Notes: generated by a model from the sequence alone, not told the origin. Shown: positions 27,023 through 35,733, counted from the first letter of the stretch. The stretch: 64,000 nt of DNA from an uncultured Oscillospiraceae bacterium (GCA_944386985.1 CALXDD010000002.1:62001-126000), one strand, 5' to 3'. Numbers and translations: made by a program.

Positions 27023-27748
27023 ATGGCACGGATAGACGGCCGCCAATACGACCAACTGCGGGAGATCCGCATCGACACAGATTTTGTCCGCTTTCCCGAA
27101 GGGAGCGTCCTCATCACCTGCGGCAACACCAAAGTGCTCTGCTGCGCCAGCGTGGAGGACACCGCTCCCCGCCATGTGCCTGAGGGCACCGGGTGGGTAA
27201 CGGCGGAGTACTCCATGCTGCCCCGGGCCAACCGTGAGCGGAGCCGTCGGGACGTGAGCAAGCTGAAGCTGAGCCCCAGAAGCGCGGAGATCCAGCGCCT
27301 CATCGGCCGGAGTCTCCGGGCCGCCGTGGATATGGCGGCGCTGGGCCAGCGGACCATCACCATTGACTGTGACGTGCTCCAGGGGGACGGCGGCACCCGT
27401 ACCGCCTCCGTCACCGGGGGATTCCTGGCCCTGGCCATTGCCTGCCGGAAGCTTGTGGCGGACGGCGTTTTAGAGAAAAATCCCATCCGAGGCTTTGTGG
27501 CCGCCGTGTCTGCGGGCATCGTGGACGACCAGCCCATGCTGGACCTCTGTTATGAGGAGGACAGCCACGCCATGGTGGATCTCAACTGCGTGATGAACGA
27601 TAAGGGCGAGCTTATCGAGATCCAGGGAACCGGAGAGGGCCGGAGCTTTACCTTGGCCGAGCAGCAGGAGCTGGTGCGCCTGTGCGGCAAGGGTATTGAA
27701 GAGCTGATCGGACTGCAGAGAGAGATTTTGGAGGGACTTGCCAAATGA
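27023..27748 (+). CDS. rph: Ribonuclease PH
   Basis: RNase PH is a phosphate-dependent 3'-5' exonuclease that trims tRNA precursors. The 241-residue product has the N-terminal RPB strand with LRxIxIxxDF, the phosphate-binding GTGWVTAEYSMLPRA near 53, and the family pattern DGGTRTASVTGG near 125. AGAAAGGATG lies upstream. Its stop overlaps rdgB by ATGA. The pair rph-rdgB is conserved in many Firmicutes. Confidence 0.96.
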   Translation: MARIDGRQYDQLREIRIDTDFVRFPEGSVLITCGNTKVLCCASVEDTAPRHVPEGTGWVTAEYSMLPRANRERSRRDVSKLKLSPRSAEIQRLIGRSLRAAVDMAALGQRTITIDCDVLQGDGGTRTASVTGGFLALAIACRKLVADGVLEKNPIRGFVAAVSAGIVDDQPMLDLCYEEDSHAMVDLNCVMNDKGELIEIQGTGEGRSFTLAEQQELVRLCGKGIEELIGLQREILEGLAK

Positions 27749-28335
27749 AATTCGTACTTGCGTCTCAGAATCCCCATAAGCTGAAGGAAATGAACGACAT
27801 CCTCTCCGCCCACGGCGTGGAGGTGGTACTGGAGTCGGAGATCGGCCTCCATGTGGAGGTGGAGGAAACCGGCAGCACTTTTGCAGAAAATGCCATGCTG
27901 AAGGCGAAGGCAGTGATGGAGGCCAGCGGACTTCCCGCTATCGCCGACGACTCCGGCGTGTGTGTGGACGCCCTGAACGGCGCCCCCGGCATCTACTCCG
28001 CCCGCTACGGCGGTCCGGACCTGAATGATGCGGAGCGCTACCAGCTGCTCTTGAACGCCCTTCGCGGCCAGACCAATCGTGCGGCCCATTTCACCAGCGC
28101 CATCGCCTGTATCTTCCCCAACGGGGATACCATCGAGGCGGAGGGACAGTGCCCCGGCACCATTGCGTTCGCGCCCCAGGGGACCGGCGGGTTTGGATAT
28201 GATCCGGTATTTTTCCTCCCTCCGCTGCGGAAGACCTATGCCCAGCTGACTCCCGAAGAAAAGGCGGCGGTGTCCCACAGGGGAAAAGCGCTGGCGGTGT
28301 TCGAGAAGAAACTGGAGGAATACCTCAAGAAATAA
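27745..28335 (+). CDS. rdgB: dITP/XTP pyrophosphatase (RdgB/HAM1 family)
   Basis: The enzyme hydrolyses non-canonical purine triphosphates (ITP, dITP, XTP) to monophosphates, keeping them out of DNA and RNA. The 196-residue product starts MKFVLASQNPHKLKEM, the substrate-binding SxNxxK motif, and has ETGSTFAENAMLKA near 43, the acidic IADDSGVCVDAL near 67 and a C-terminal FGYDPVFFLP. Length is standard. It overlaps rph by 4 nt. Confidence 0.96.
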   Translation: MKFVLASQNPHKLKEMNDILSAHGVEVVLESEIGLHVEVEETGSTFAENAMLKAKAVMEASGLPAIADDSGVCVDALNGAPGIYSARYGGPDLNDAERYQLLLNALRGQTNRAAHFTSAIACIFPNGDTIEAEGQCPGTIAFAPQGTGGFGYDPVFFLPPLRKTYAQLTPEEKAAVSHRGKALAVFEKKLEEYLKK

Positions 28336-28402
28336 GCCGGCTTTTGTTTCGCCACGCTTGCGGCAGAGAAATGTATAAAGTTTGAAAAAGTAGGAGAATA
28401 TC

Positions 28403-28723
28403 ATGGAATTGACCAGCAAACAGCGGGCCCAGCTCAGAGGGATCGCCAACACCATCGATACCATCGTCCACATCGGAAAGGATGGCATCACCGACAACCT
28501 TGTCAAGCAGGCTAACGATGCGCTGGAGGCCCGGGAAATCATCAAGTGCAAGGTGCAGGAGAACTCCATGCTTACCGCCCGGGAGGCCTGCGACCAGCTC
28601 AGCCGCCTGACCCGCAGTGAGCAGGTCCAGGTTATCGGTACCAAGTTTGTCCTTTACCGCCAGCACTACGACAAGAGCAGGCGGAAGATCCAGCTGGTGC
28701 GGGATACCCGCGGCAAAGCCTGA
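28403..28723 (+). CDS. yhbY: CRM-domain RNA-binding protein YhbY
   Basis: YhbY-like proteins are small CRM-domain RNA binders associated with pre-50S ribosomes. The 106-residue product has the LRGIANTID segment, the GxxG loop (HIGKDGITDNLV near 25) and a C-terminal strand with GTKFVLYR. Length is normal. GTAGGAGAA precedes the ATG. It lies between rdgB and nadD in a common clostridial order. Confidence 0.93.
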   Translation: MELTSKQRAQLRGIANTIDTIVHIGKDGITDNLVKQANDALEAREIIKCKVQENSMLTAREACDQLSRLTRSEQVQVIGTKFVLYRQHYDKSRRKIQLVRDTRGKA

Positions 28724-28752
28724 GGAAAAATATTTGTTTTATCCGGAAACTT

Positions 28753-28781
28753 TTCGACGATTTCTGCGTCTATTCTATAAG
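28753..28781 (+). promoter_or_regulatory. Possible sigma-A promoter for nadD-LCP-rsfS
   Basis: TTCGAC (28753-28758), 17-nt spacer and TATAAG (28776-28781) lie 36 nt before the nadD start. It is a fair rather than strong match. Confidence 0.5.
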
Positions 28782-28816
28782 ACCGTCTGCAAAAGGCGGG
28801 GAGGTGCTGTGCTGAA

Positions 28817-30022
28817 GTGAAGATCGGAGTGTATGGAGGGACCTTCAACCCCATTCATCTGGGACATGTGACTGCCGCCCGGTGCGCGGTGGAGATGCTG
28901 AAGCTGGATCGGCTGTATCTGATCCCCGACGGCAGGCCACCCCACAAGAATCTGGACGACAATTCACCGTTGCCGGAGGATAGGATGGAGATGGTCCGTC
29001 TGGCCGCGGAGAGTATGGGCCTGGGGGATGTGGTTCGGGTCAGCGACCTGGAGATGAAGCGGAAGGGTAAGAGCTACACGGTAGACACGATCCAGGCCGT
29101 GCGGGAGAAGTATCCCAAGGACGAGATTTATCTTCTGATGGGAACGGATATGTTCCTTACCTTCCAGGCATGGAAGGACCCGGACAAGATTGCCAAGCTT
29201 TGCCGCCTGTGCGCCTTTGGCCGCAGTGAGACGGATACGGAGAGCCTCTTTGCCGTGCAGCGCGCCTACCTCCACAAAACCTTCGGCGCCAAGGTCACTA
29301 CCATCGCCCTGCCCAACCTGGTGGAGATCTCCTCCACCGCCCTGCGCCGCCGCCTTGCGGACCTGTCGGACCGGGATGCCCCCAAGTATCTGGTGCCGGC
29401 GGTGTATGGGTACATTCTGCGCCACAACCTCTATGGTACCCATGCGGATCTGAAGCGTCTGCCTCTGGAGCTTCTGCGGCCGGCGGCCTTGAGCCACCTC
29501 AGCGGAAGCCGGATTCCCCATGTACTGGGGACAGAAGAAACGGCGGCGGCTTTGGCGAAGCGATGGGGAGCCGACGAGGAGGAGGCCCGGCGGGCTGCCC
29601 TTCTCCACGACTGCACCAAGAAGCTCCGCAGGGAGGAGCATCTGGCGCTGTGCCGGATGTACGGGATCGAAACGGATCCCTACGAGGCTGCGGAGGCCAA
29701 ACTCCTCCATGCCAAGACCGGCGCAGCGGTAGCAAGAGCGGTGTACGGCGTCAGCGACCAGGTTCACGACGCCATTCTCTGGCATACCACCGGCAAGGCG
29801 GATATGACCCTTTTGGAGAAGATCATCTATCTGGCCGATTACATCGAACCCACGAGAGATTTCTGCGATTTGACGCAGCTGAGAAAACTGGCTATGGAGG
29901 ACCTGGACCGGGCCCTGCTGCTGGGACTCACCATGGCGGTGGACGACCTGAGCAGGAAGGGAATGGTGCTCCATCCCAATAGTGTGGCAGCGAGGGACTA
30001 TTTGAAAGGAAGACTTCCATGA
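28817..30022 (+). CDS. nadD: Fused NadD (nicotinate-nucleotide adenylyltransferase) and YqeK HD phosphohydrolase
   Basis: This single 401-residue chain joins two enzymes that are usually separate adjacent genes. Residues 1-200 are NadD, forming deamido-NAD from nicotinate mononucleotide and ATP, with GGTFNPIHLGH at 7-17 and the late motif EISSTALRRRL near 173. Residues about 214-401 are YqeK, an HD-domain hydrolase (in other bacteria a Ap4A hydrolase), with LLHDCTKK near 263, LLHAKTGA near 296 and a D in YLADYIEP near 336. No stop lies between the halves. The start is GTG with GGGGAGG 11 nt upstream. It overlaps the first LCP gene by ATGA. Confidence 0.9.
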   Translation: MKIGVYGGTFNPIHLGHVTAARCAVEMLKLDRLYLIPDGRPPHKNLDDNSPLPEDRMEMVRLAAESMGLGDVVRVSDLEMKRKGKSYTVDTIQAVREKYPKDEIYLLMGTDMFLTFQAWKDPDKIAKLCRLCAFGRSETDTESLFAVQRAYLHKTFGAKVTTIALPNLVEISSTALRRRLADLSDRDAPKYLVPAVYGYILRHNLYGTHADLKRLPLELLRPAALSHLSGSRIPHVLGTEETAAALAKRWGADEEEARRAALLHDCTKKLRREEHLALCRMYGIETDPYEAAEAKLLHAKTGAAVARAVYGVSDQVHDAILWHTTGKADMTLLEKIIYLADYIEPTRDFCDLTQLRKLAMEDLDRALLLGLTMAVDDLSRKGMVLHPNSVAARDYLKGRLP

Positions 30023-31641
30023 ATCAGTACAGAGGAAAAAGAGAGGCCCCGGGGCCCGAGAGAGAACACAGCCGCCGTTCGGTGCACCGGCGTCCGGAAG
30101 CGCGTGCCTCTGGGACGGAGCGGGGAGCGCGGAAGAAGGGCGGCTGGAAGCGCTTTTGCCGGCGGCATCGTACAGGAGTGATTGTGGGCGGCTGCGTACT
30201 GGCTCTGCTGCTGGTGCTGGTAGGCGGCGCCGGCATCTGGTGGATCAACAATGTGAAGGCGCCTGAACTGCCTGGCCTCTCCGGGACACAGAACGGCGCC
30301 GACGGTATGGACGATGATTTTAATTACATCAACGTGGATGAGGAGATGCCCGACTACGTCTCTAACCAGAAAAAGGGAGTCTATACCTTCCTGGTGCTGG
30401 GGCAGAGCTATGAGGACACCCAGACAGACATGATGATGCTGGTGACCTTTGACACTAACACCGGATCGGTGGACGCCATGAGCATCCCCCGTGACACCAT
30501 GGTGAACATGGACCGGGATGTGAAGAAGATCAACTCTGCCATTTTCGGCGGCGTGGACAACACGATCAAGTGGGTCCGCAAGACCACCGGTATCCAGGCC
30601 AACTTCTATGTGATGGTGGACTGGGAAGCCATCGGAAAGATGGTGGACGCCATCGGCGGCGTGTACTTCAATGTGCCCTTCCGGATGCACTATGTGGACA
30701 CCACGCCGGAGACCGGCTTTACCATCGATCTGGAGCCGGGTTACCAGCTTTTGGACGGGGAGCAGGCCATGGGGGTGATCCGCTGGCGGAAGAACAATGT
30801 GGGCGGTACCTACAGTCCCGGCGACGTGGGCCGGATGAAACTGCAGCAGCAGTTTATTCGGGATGTGGCTTACCAGATCCTCAAGCCTCAGAATGTGACC
30901 AAGTTCGGAACCTTTGTTACCATTTTCAGTGATCATGTGGAGACCAACCTGACGGTGGGCAATATGATGTGGTTTGCCACCAAGACGCTGGAGAAAGACA
31001 GCATCAACCAGCTGGCCTTCCATGAGATGCCGGGCAACTACGGCGCCACGGCCTACAGCCGGACGGTGGGCAATATGCAGTCCTATGTGTATTTCTACCC
31101 CGATGAGCTTATTGAACTGATCAACACCTACATGAATCCCTATGAGACGGACATTTCCCTCAACGATTTGGATCTTATGCGGATTAATTCAGATGGGACG
31201 ATCAGCTCCTCCACCGGCACGGTGGCGGATACCCAGGCCAATTCGGCATGGGCGGCGTATCAGGCGGTGAAGAACGGGGAAGCCTATTATGACTCCAACG
31301 GCAATCTGGTGTACGGAAAGCCGGGGGAGACAGACGACTCGGACGACACAGAGAAGCCTTCTGACGATACCACCGGCGGCACGGAAGGGACGGGTACCAC
31401 GGACGGCGGCGATACCGGAAGCGGTACGGATGATAATTCCGGAGAGACCGGGCCTTCGGACAACACCGGCGGTTCCGGAGAGAGCGGGACCACCGGGGAG
31501 TCCGGCAGCACACCGGACGCCTCCGGAGAAACCGGCGGTGATCCCTCCGGGGAGACCGGAACGTCCGACAACACTGGAAGCACGGAAAACAGCAGCAATA
31601 CGGAAACGCCGGTAACGCAGCCGGATGCGCCTCAGGCATAA
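30019..31641 (+). CDS. LCP (LytR-CpsA-Psr) family cell-wall glycopolymer ligase, copy 1
   Basis: LCP proteins transfer teichoic acid or capsule-type polymers from lipid carriers to peptidoglycan outside the membrane. The 540-residue product has a basic cytoplasmic start, one transmembrane helix (about 54-75) and a large extracellular LCP domain with DTMMLVTFD-like strand, SIPRDT near 156 (catalytic Arg/Asp region) and GGVYFNVPFRM. From about residue 435 to the end is a Gly/Ser/Thr/Glu/Asp-rich tail that may pass through the wall. This copy is the most divergent of three tandem paralogues, lacking the AGFDGSNTKRT insert of copies 2 and 3. Its start overlaps nadD by 4 nt. Confidence 0.92.
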   Translation: MNQYRGKREAPGPEREHSRRSVHRRPEARASGTERGARKKGGWKRFCRRHRTGVIVGGCVLALLLVLVGGAGIWWINNVKAPELPGLSGTQNGADGMDDDFNYINVDEEMPDYVSNQKKGVYTFLVLGQSYEDTQTDMMMLVTFDTNTGSVDAMSIPRDTMVNMDRDVKKINSAIFGGVDNTIKWVRKTTGIQANFYVMVDWEAIGKMVDAIGGVYFNVPFRMHYVDTTPETGFTIDLEPGYQLLDGEQAMGVIRWRKNNVGGTYSPGDVGRMKLQQQFIRDVAYQILKPQNVTKFGTFVTIFSDHVETNLTVGNMMWFATKTLEKDSINQLAFHEMPGNYGATAYSRTVGNMQSYVYFYPDELIELINTYMNPYETDISLNDLDLMRINSDGTISSSTGTVADTQANSAWAAYQAVKNGEAYYDSNGNLVYGKPGETDDSDDTEKPSDDTTGGTEGTGTTDGGDTGSGTDDNSGETGPSDNTGGSGESGTTGESGSTPDASGETGGDPSGETGTSDNTGSTENSSNTETPVTQPDAPQA

Positions 31642-31655
31642 AGAGAGGAGGCACC

Positions 31656-33281
31656 ATGGGACGGGATCAGGAAAAACGGCGGATTGATGTGGAGGAAAGC
31701 ACAGGGCCGCGAGCCCGGTGCGGAGCATTCTTCCGCCGCCGGGCAGTGCTGGTAGCGGGAATTACAGTGGGAGTGCTGCTGCTTGCCGCTGCCGCTGGTG
31801 GGATCTGGTGGGTCAGTAACGTGAAGGCCCCGGATATTCCGGATGTCAGTCAGACCCAGCCCCAGAAGGACCCCGATGTGCCGGAGAAGGCGGAAGAGGA
31901 GGGGCTTGGAAGTCTGACGGAGGGTGTGGCCCTCAATGAGGAGCTGCCAGACTATATCTCCAATCAAAAGGAGGGGGTCTATACCTTCCTCCTCATCGGA
32001 CGCACCACCATGGACGACAACTCCGATATGCTGATGCTGATTGTCTTTGACACCAACACCGGTAAGATTGACGCCGTCAGCATCCCCCGGGATACGATGA
32101 TCAATGTCTCCACAGGGGCCAGGAAGATCAACCAGGCCATCTGGGGCGGTGTGGACTACACCAAAAATTGGGTCCGCAAGACCCTGGGGGTCTATCCCAA
32201 TTTCTATGTGATGGTGGATTGGGCGGCAGTAGGCCAGTTGGTTGATGCGGTAGGCGGCGTCTATTTCGATGTACCCTGTCGGATGTATTATGTAGACTCC
32301 AATAAAGTCGGTCCCTTCAAGATTGACCTGGAACCGGGCTATCAGCATTTGGACGGCAACAAGGCCATGCAGCTGATTCGCTGGCGGAAGAACGCCTCCG
32401 GCTATGAGCACTATGCCCAGGAGGCGGGCTTTGACGGCAGCAACACCAAGCGTACTCAGATGCAGCAGGAGTTTATGGTAGAGGCGGCCAAGCAGATCCT
32501 CCAGGTGAAGAATGTGCCTTACCTCGGCTCTATGGTGCAGGTGTTCACTGAGTATGTGGAGACAGATCTGTCCACAGGAAATCTGGCCTGGTTTGCTCAG
32601 AAAGCTCTGTCTCTGGACAGCGCCCATAAAGTCACATTCCATACGCTGCCCGCCAACTACAGCGGCAGCGCCTACTGCAGTGCCACCAGAAATATGCAGT
32701 CCTATGTGACCATTCAGCAGACTGGGCTGCTTGAGATGGTAAATACATACCTCAATCCATATGAGAGTCGGATTACCCTGAGCAATCTGGATCTGATGCG
32801 TATTAACAGCGATGGGACCATCAGCTCCTCCACCGGTTCTGTGGCGGATGCCCAGCATAACCAGCTGATCAACGACGTCAACAGCGGCCTTGCCTATTTT
32901 GCTGATAACGGCGCTATAGTATATAAGAAGGCAGAGGAGACGGAAACGGATCCCGAACAGCCAGGTACCGATCCCAGCGTTGATCCCGGCGGTACCGGGG
33001 AGGAGAACCCTGCTATTCCCGGCACCGATCCAGGCAGTGACGGCGGGGAGACCGCACCCGATCCCAGTGTGCCCGGTACAGAGCCACAGAATCCCGGACC
33101 GGATGGCGCCGATCCTGGTGACTCATCTGCTGATCCCGTCTCGCCGGAGGATGGAAACGGCAGCACAGAGCAGTCCGGGAGCGAACCGTCAACGACCGGT
33201 TCCGAGACTGCGTCCGGTGGGGAAGGAGTGACTGCCCCGGAACAGGACTCCGCTCAAAATGAGGAAAACGGGGCGCTGTAG
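31656..33281 (+). CDS. LCP family cell-wall glycopolymer ligase, copy 2
   Basis: The 541-residue paralogue has a transmembrane helix at about 30-52 and an LCP domain with YISNQKEGVYTFLLIG, SIPRDTMIN near 145, RKTLGVYPNFYVMVDW and RWRKNASGYEHYAQ. It shares an AGFDGSNTKRTQMQQ segment and the closing LMRINSDGTISSSTG with copy 3. The tail (about 427-541) is rich in Pro, Gly, Asp and Glu with DPG-type repeats, unlike the Ser/Thr-rich tail of copy 1. Biochemical substrate cannot be inferred. It starts 15 nt after copy 1 with GAGAGGAGG as ribosome site. Confidence 0.92.
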   Translation: MGRDQEKRRIDVEESTGPRARCGAFFRRRAVLVAGITVGVLLLAAAAGGIWWVSNVKAPDIPDVSQTQPQKDPDVPEKAEEEGLGSLTEGVALNEELPDYISNQKEGVYTFLLIGRTTMDDNSDMLMLIVFDTNTGKIDAVSIPRDTMINVSTGARKINQAIWGGVDYTKNWVRKTLGVYPNFYVMVDWAAVGQLVDAVGGVYFDVPCRMYYVDSNKVGPFKIDLEPGYQHLDGNKAMQLIRWRKNASGYEHYAQEAGFDGSNTKRTQMQQEFMVEAAKQILQVKNVPYLGSMVQVFTEYVETDLSTGNLAWFAQKALSLDSAHKVTFHTLPANYSGSAYCSATRNMQSYVTIQQTGLLEMVNTYLNPYESRITLSNLDLMRINSDGTISSSTGSVADAQHNQLINDVNSGLAYFADNGAIVYKKAEETETDPEQPGTDPSVDPGGTGEENPAIPGTDPGSDGGETAPDPSVPGTEPQNPGPDGADPGDSSADPVSPEDGNGSTEQSGSEPSTTGSETASGGEGVTAPEQDSAQNEENGAL

Positions 33282-33311
33282 GTAAGCGACGGAGAAAGGG
33301 AGTATGGGGAT

Positions 33312-34826
33312 ATGCGCCATTATGAGGGAAAACACAGCCCCAAGCGGCCGGAGAGGCCGGAGGGGCGATGGAAGGCATTCTACTGCCGCCATAAGATCCC
33401 GGTACTGGCAATAGGCGGTGTGGCGGTTGTTTTGGCGGCCGCCGCCGCGGCCGCGGGAATCTGGTGGAAGACACTGGCCCGGCCGGAAGTGCCCAGCTTG
33501 CCCGCTCAGGGAGGGAGTACCCTTGGAAGTCTGGTGGAGGGCGTGGAGATTGACGAGGAAATGCCCGGATATCTCTCCGACCAGAAGGAGGGAGTCTATA
33601 CCTTCCTCTTTCTGGGCCGTACCAATGACACCAATCAGACGGACATGATGATGCTCATCGTCTTTGATGCCAACACCGGCGAGGTCAACGCCTGCAGTAT
33701 CCCCCGGGACACCATGATCAATATTTCCGCCGATGCCAAGAAGATCAACAGCGTCATCTTCGATGGCGTGGACAATGTGAAAAACTGGGTCCGAAAGACC
33801 CTGGGCGTCTACCCCAATTTTTACGTCATGCTGGACTGGCAGGCGGTGGGAGAGCTGGTGGATGCAGTGGGCGGTGTCTACTACGACGTGCCATGCCGGA
33901 TGTACTATGTGGACTCCACTCCGGGGGCCGGCTTCAAAATTGACCTGGAGCCGGGCTATCAGCTGCTGGACGGCGACAAGGCCATGCAGCTGATCCGCTG
34001 GCGGAAGAATGCTCCGGGCTATACGGAATATGCCCGGGAGGCGGGCTTTGACGGCAGCAACACCAAGCGCACGGAGATGCAGCAGGATTTTATGGTGGCT
34101 GCGGCCAAGCAGGTGCTGCAGCTGAAGAACGTAGGATACCTGGGCTCCATGGTGCAGGTCTTCCGGGAGCATGTGGAGACGGACCTGAGTCTCAGCAATA
34201 TGGCGTGGTTTGCCCGGACGGCCCTGGAGCAGGGAAGCGTCAATAAGGTGACCTTCCACACACTGCCCGCCAATGCCAATGGCAGCGCTTTCAGCCGTGC
34301 CAATACCCGGACATCTGGAAAGGTGTCCTACCTCTCTTTTGTAACCTTTGACCAGCAGGCGCTGGTAAAGCTGGTCAATGAGTATCTCAATCCCTACAAC
34401 CAGGAGATCTCCCTCAGCGATCTGGATCTGATGCACATTAATGCGGATGGTACCATCAGCTCCTCTACCGGCTATACAGCGGACACGCTCAACAATGCCA
34501 TTATCCCTTATCTGGCAGATCTGCGCAGCGGCGCTGCTTACCTTGACAGCAGCTATAACGTGGTTTACTATGAAACCGAGGATATGGAAACTCCGCCGGC
34601 GGATGGGGAGAATCCCACTGGAGAGGAACCAGGCGGCGGGGAAATGACCGACGGGGAGGAAGAGCCATCCATTGGAGAGGAGACACCCCAGGAGCCCGGT
34701 GTGGAGGAGCTGCCGCCGGAGGAGACAGTGACCCAGCCTGGGGAAGAGGCGGCGGTCCAACAGGAAACGCCCCCGAACGAGGGGACGGCAACAGAAGAAA
34801 CACAACTTGAAGGAGGAACAATATGA
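33312..34826 (+). CDS. LCP family cell-wall glycopolymer ligase, copy 3
   Basis: The 504-residue third paralogue has a basic start, a transmembrane helix at about 30-52 and an LCP domain with YLSDQKEGVYTFLFLG, SIPRDTMIN near 132 and RWRKNAPGYTEYAREAGF. It is closer to copy 2 than to copy 1. The LCP domain ends with LMHINADGTISSSTG. The tail (about 430-504) is Pro/Glu/Gly-rich and acidic. Its stop overlaps the rsfS start (ATGA), so rsfS is coupled to this gene, whereas in many Firmicutes rsfS directly follows yqeK. Confidence 0.92.
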   Translation: MRHYEGKHSPKRPERPEGRWKAFYCRHKIPVLAIGGVAVVLAAAAAAAGIWWKTLARPEVPSLPAQGGSTLGSLVEGVEIDEEMPGYLSDQKEGVYTFLFLGRTNDTNQTDMMMLIVFDANTGEVNACSIPRDTMINISADAKKINSVIFDGVDNVKNWVRKTLGVYPNFYVMLDWQAVGELVDAVGGVYYDVPCRMYYVDSTPGAGFKIDLEPGYQLLDGDKAMQLIRWRKNAPGYTEYAREAGFDGSNTKRTEMQQDFMVAAAKQVLQLKNVGYLGSMVQVFREHVETDLSLSNMAWFARTALEQGSVNKVTFHTLPANANGSAFSRANTRTSGKVSYLSFVTFDQQALVKLVNEYLNPYNQEISLSDLDLMHINADGTISSSTGYTADTLNNAIIPYLADLRSGAAYLDSSYNVVYYETEDMETPPADGENPTGEEPGGGEMTDGEEEPSIGEETPQEPGVEELPPEETVTQPGEEAAVQQETPPNEGTATEETQLEGGTI

Positions 34827-35176
34827 CCCCAAAGGAGATTGCGATTTTGGCGGCCAAGGCCCTGGACAGCAAAAAGGGCCAGGATATTAAGGTGATCGAC
34901 GTAGTGGAGCAGACCAGCCTTGCGGACTATTTTGTCATCTGTTCCGGCTCCAGCAACACCCAGATCAACGCTCTGTGCGACGTAGTGGAGGAGAAGGTGA
35001 ACGAGGCCGGGGAGGCCACGCTCCACCGGGAGGGCCATCGGGGCGGCACATGGGTACTGCTGGATTTCGGCAGTGTGGTGGTCCACGTGTTCAACAACGA
35101 GGCGAGGGAATTTTATGCTTTGGAGCGCCTGTGGCAGGACGGTACGGTGATGGATCCCGCGGAGTATCTGGAGTAA
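34823..35176 (+). CDS. rsfS: Ribosome silencing factor RsfS
   Basis: RsfS binds ribosomal protein L14 and blocks subunit joining in starvation. The 117-residue product has the family core DVVEQTSLADYFVICSGSS near 25-43, the conserved GxWVLLDFG (TWVLLDFGSVVVHVF near 73) and the C-terminal FYALERLW. Length is normal. A second diverged copy of its last 24 codons lies 145 nt downstream at 35321-35398. Confidence 0.96.
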   Translation: MTPKEIAILAAKALDSKKGQDIKVIDVVEQTSLADYFVICSGSSNTQINALCDVVEEKVNEAGEATLHREGHRGGTWVLLDFGSVVVHVFNNEAREFYALERLWQDGTVMDPAEYLE

Positions 35177-35188
35177 GCGCCTCGTGGG

Positions 35189-35318
35189 GCCCCGCAGCGC
35201 GGGGCGCGGCGAAGACGCGTACAAGTGTTTTGTGGAGCAAAACCTTGCCGCAGGGACGATTCATTCGCCCCGAGGATTAAAATCATAGGGTTCCCGTAAA
35301 ATCGAAGATTTTATGGGA
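35189..35318 (+). repeat. Dispersed intergenic hairpin repeat, copy B, with flanking stems
   Basis: The repeat core lies at 35217-35283 and has the blocks GCGT, ACAAGTGTTTTGT, GAGCAAAACCTTGCCGCAGGG and a hairpin (GGG-A-CGA, loop TTCAT, TCGCCC), then GAGGATTAAAAT. It is flanked by GCCCCGC-AGC-GCGGGGC (35189-35205) and by a 12-bp stem with GAA loop (35292-35303 with 35307-35318). All lie between the true rsfS 3' end and the duplicated tail. Copies A and C are similar. Confidence 0.65.
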
Positions 35319-35320
35319 TG

Positions 35321-35398
35321 GCGCGGGAATTTTATGCGTTGGATCGTCTGTGGCAGGACGGCACGGTGATGGACCCCGCAGAGTATCTGGAGAGGTAA
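35321..35398 (+). pseudogene. Duplicated 3' fragment of rsfS
   Basis: The 26 codons here, with stop, read AREFYALDRLWQDGTVMD followed by PAEYLER. They repeat the last 24 residues of rsfS (residues 94-117) with one change, Glu to Asp, and one added Arg. Several other differences are synonymous third-position changes (for example GGT/GGC, GAT/GAC, GCG/GCA), so the fragment looks like a homologous gene tail from a related lineage rather than a copy decaying freely. It has no start or ribosome site of its own and is not expected to be translated. Confidence 0.85.
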
Positions 35399-35435
35399 CT
35401 GGAACAGCAAAAAGAAGAGTTTTTCCAGTCAGCTC

Positions 35436-35464
35436 TTGACAAAATCCTGAAAGACTCATACAAT
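35436..35464 (+). promoter_or_regulatory. sigma-A promoter for the T-box and leuS
   Basis: A perfect TTGACA (35436-35441), 17-nt spacer and TACAAT (35459-35464) lie just upstream of the T-box leader. Confidence 0.9.
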
Positions 35465-35474
35465 AATTCCCGTT

Positions 35475-35733
35475 AGCGACGTTGAAGGGAAAAAGACGGA
35501 GTGCTCCTGCCCTCAGAGAGCCGGCGGCTGCTGCGAGCCGGCGGAGGACCTCCGTGTATGACTGGTCCCGGAGTTTCCTCCTTCATGCGCCCCGCGGCGC
35601 GCAGAGGGGGACGGCAGGCACCGTTATCCGCTATGGCCCAAGTGGCCGCTGAGAGCTGACCGGGCGACCGGCGGCTGAATCAGGGTGGTATCGCGTTTCG
35701 ACGCCCCTGACCGAGAAGGTCAGGGGCGTTTTT
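35475..35733 (+). promoter_or_regulatory. T-box riboswitch, leucine (specifier CUG), with terminator
   Basis: The leader begins with a stem I containing GTTGAAGGGA, the AGAGA bulge motif with GCCGGCGGCTGCTGCGAG, and a specifier loop between an ACGGAG/CTCCGT helix and a GGGA/TCCC helix. The codon in the loop reads CTG (35562-35564), followed by a G. The T-box AGGGTGGTATCGCG is at 35682-35695. The terminator is CGCCCCTGACC...GGTCAGGGGCG (35702-35728) plus TTTTT. Uncharged tRNA-Leu should favour the antiterminator and turn on leuS. Confidence 0.92.

Noticed and set aside
31290-31640. Short tandem Gly/Ser/Thr repeats as a possible CRISPR array
   Set aside because: They are codon-level low-complexity repeats in the LCP tail, with no conserved repeat-spacer length and no cas gene nearby.
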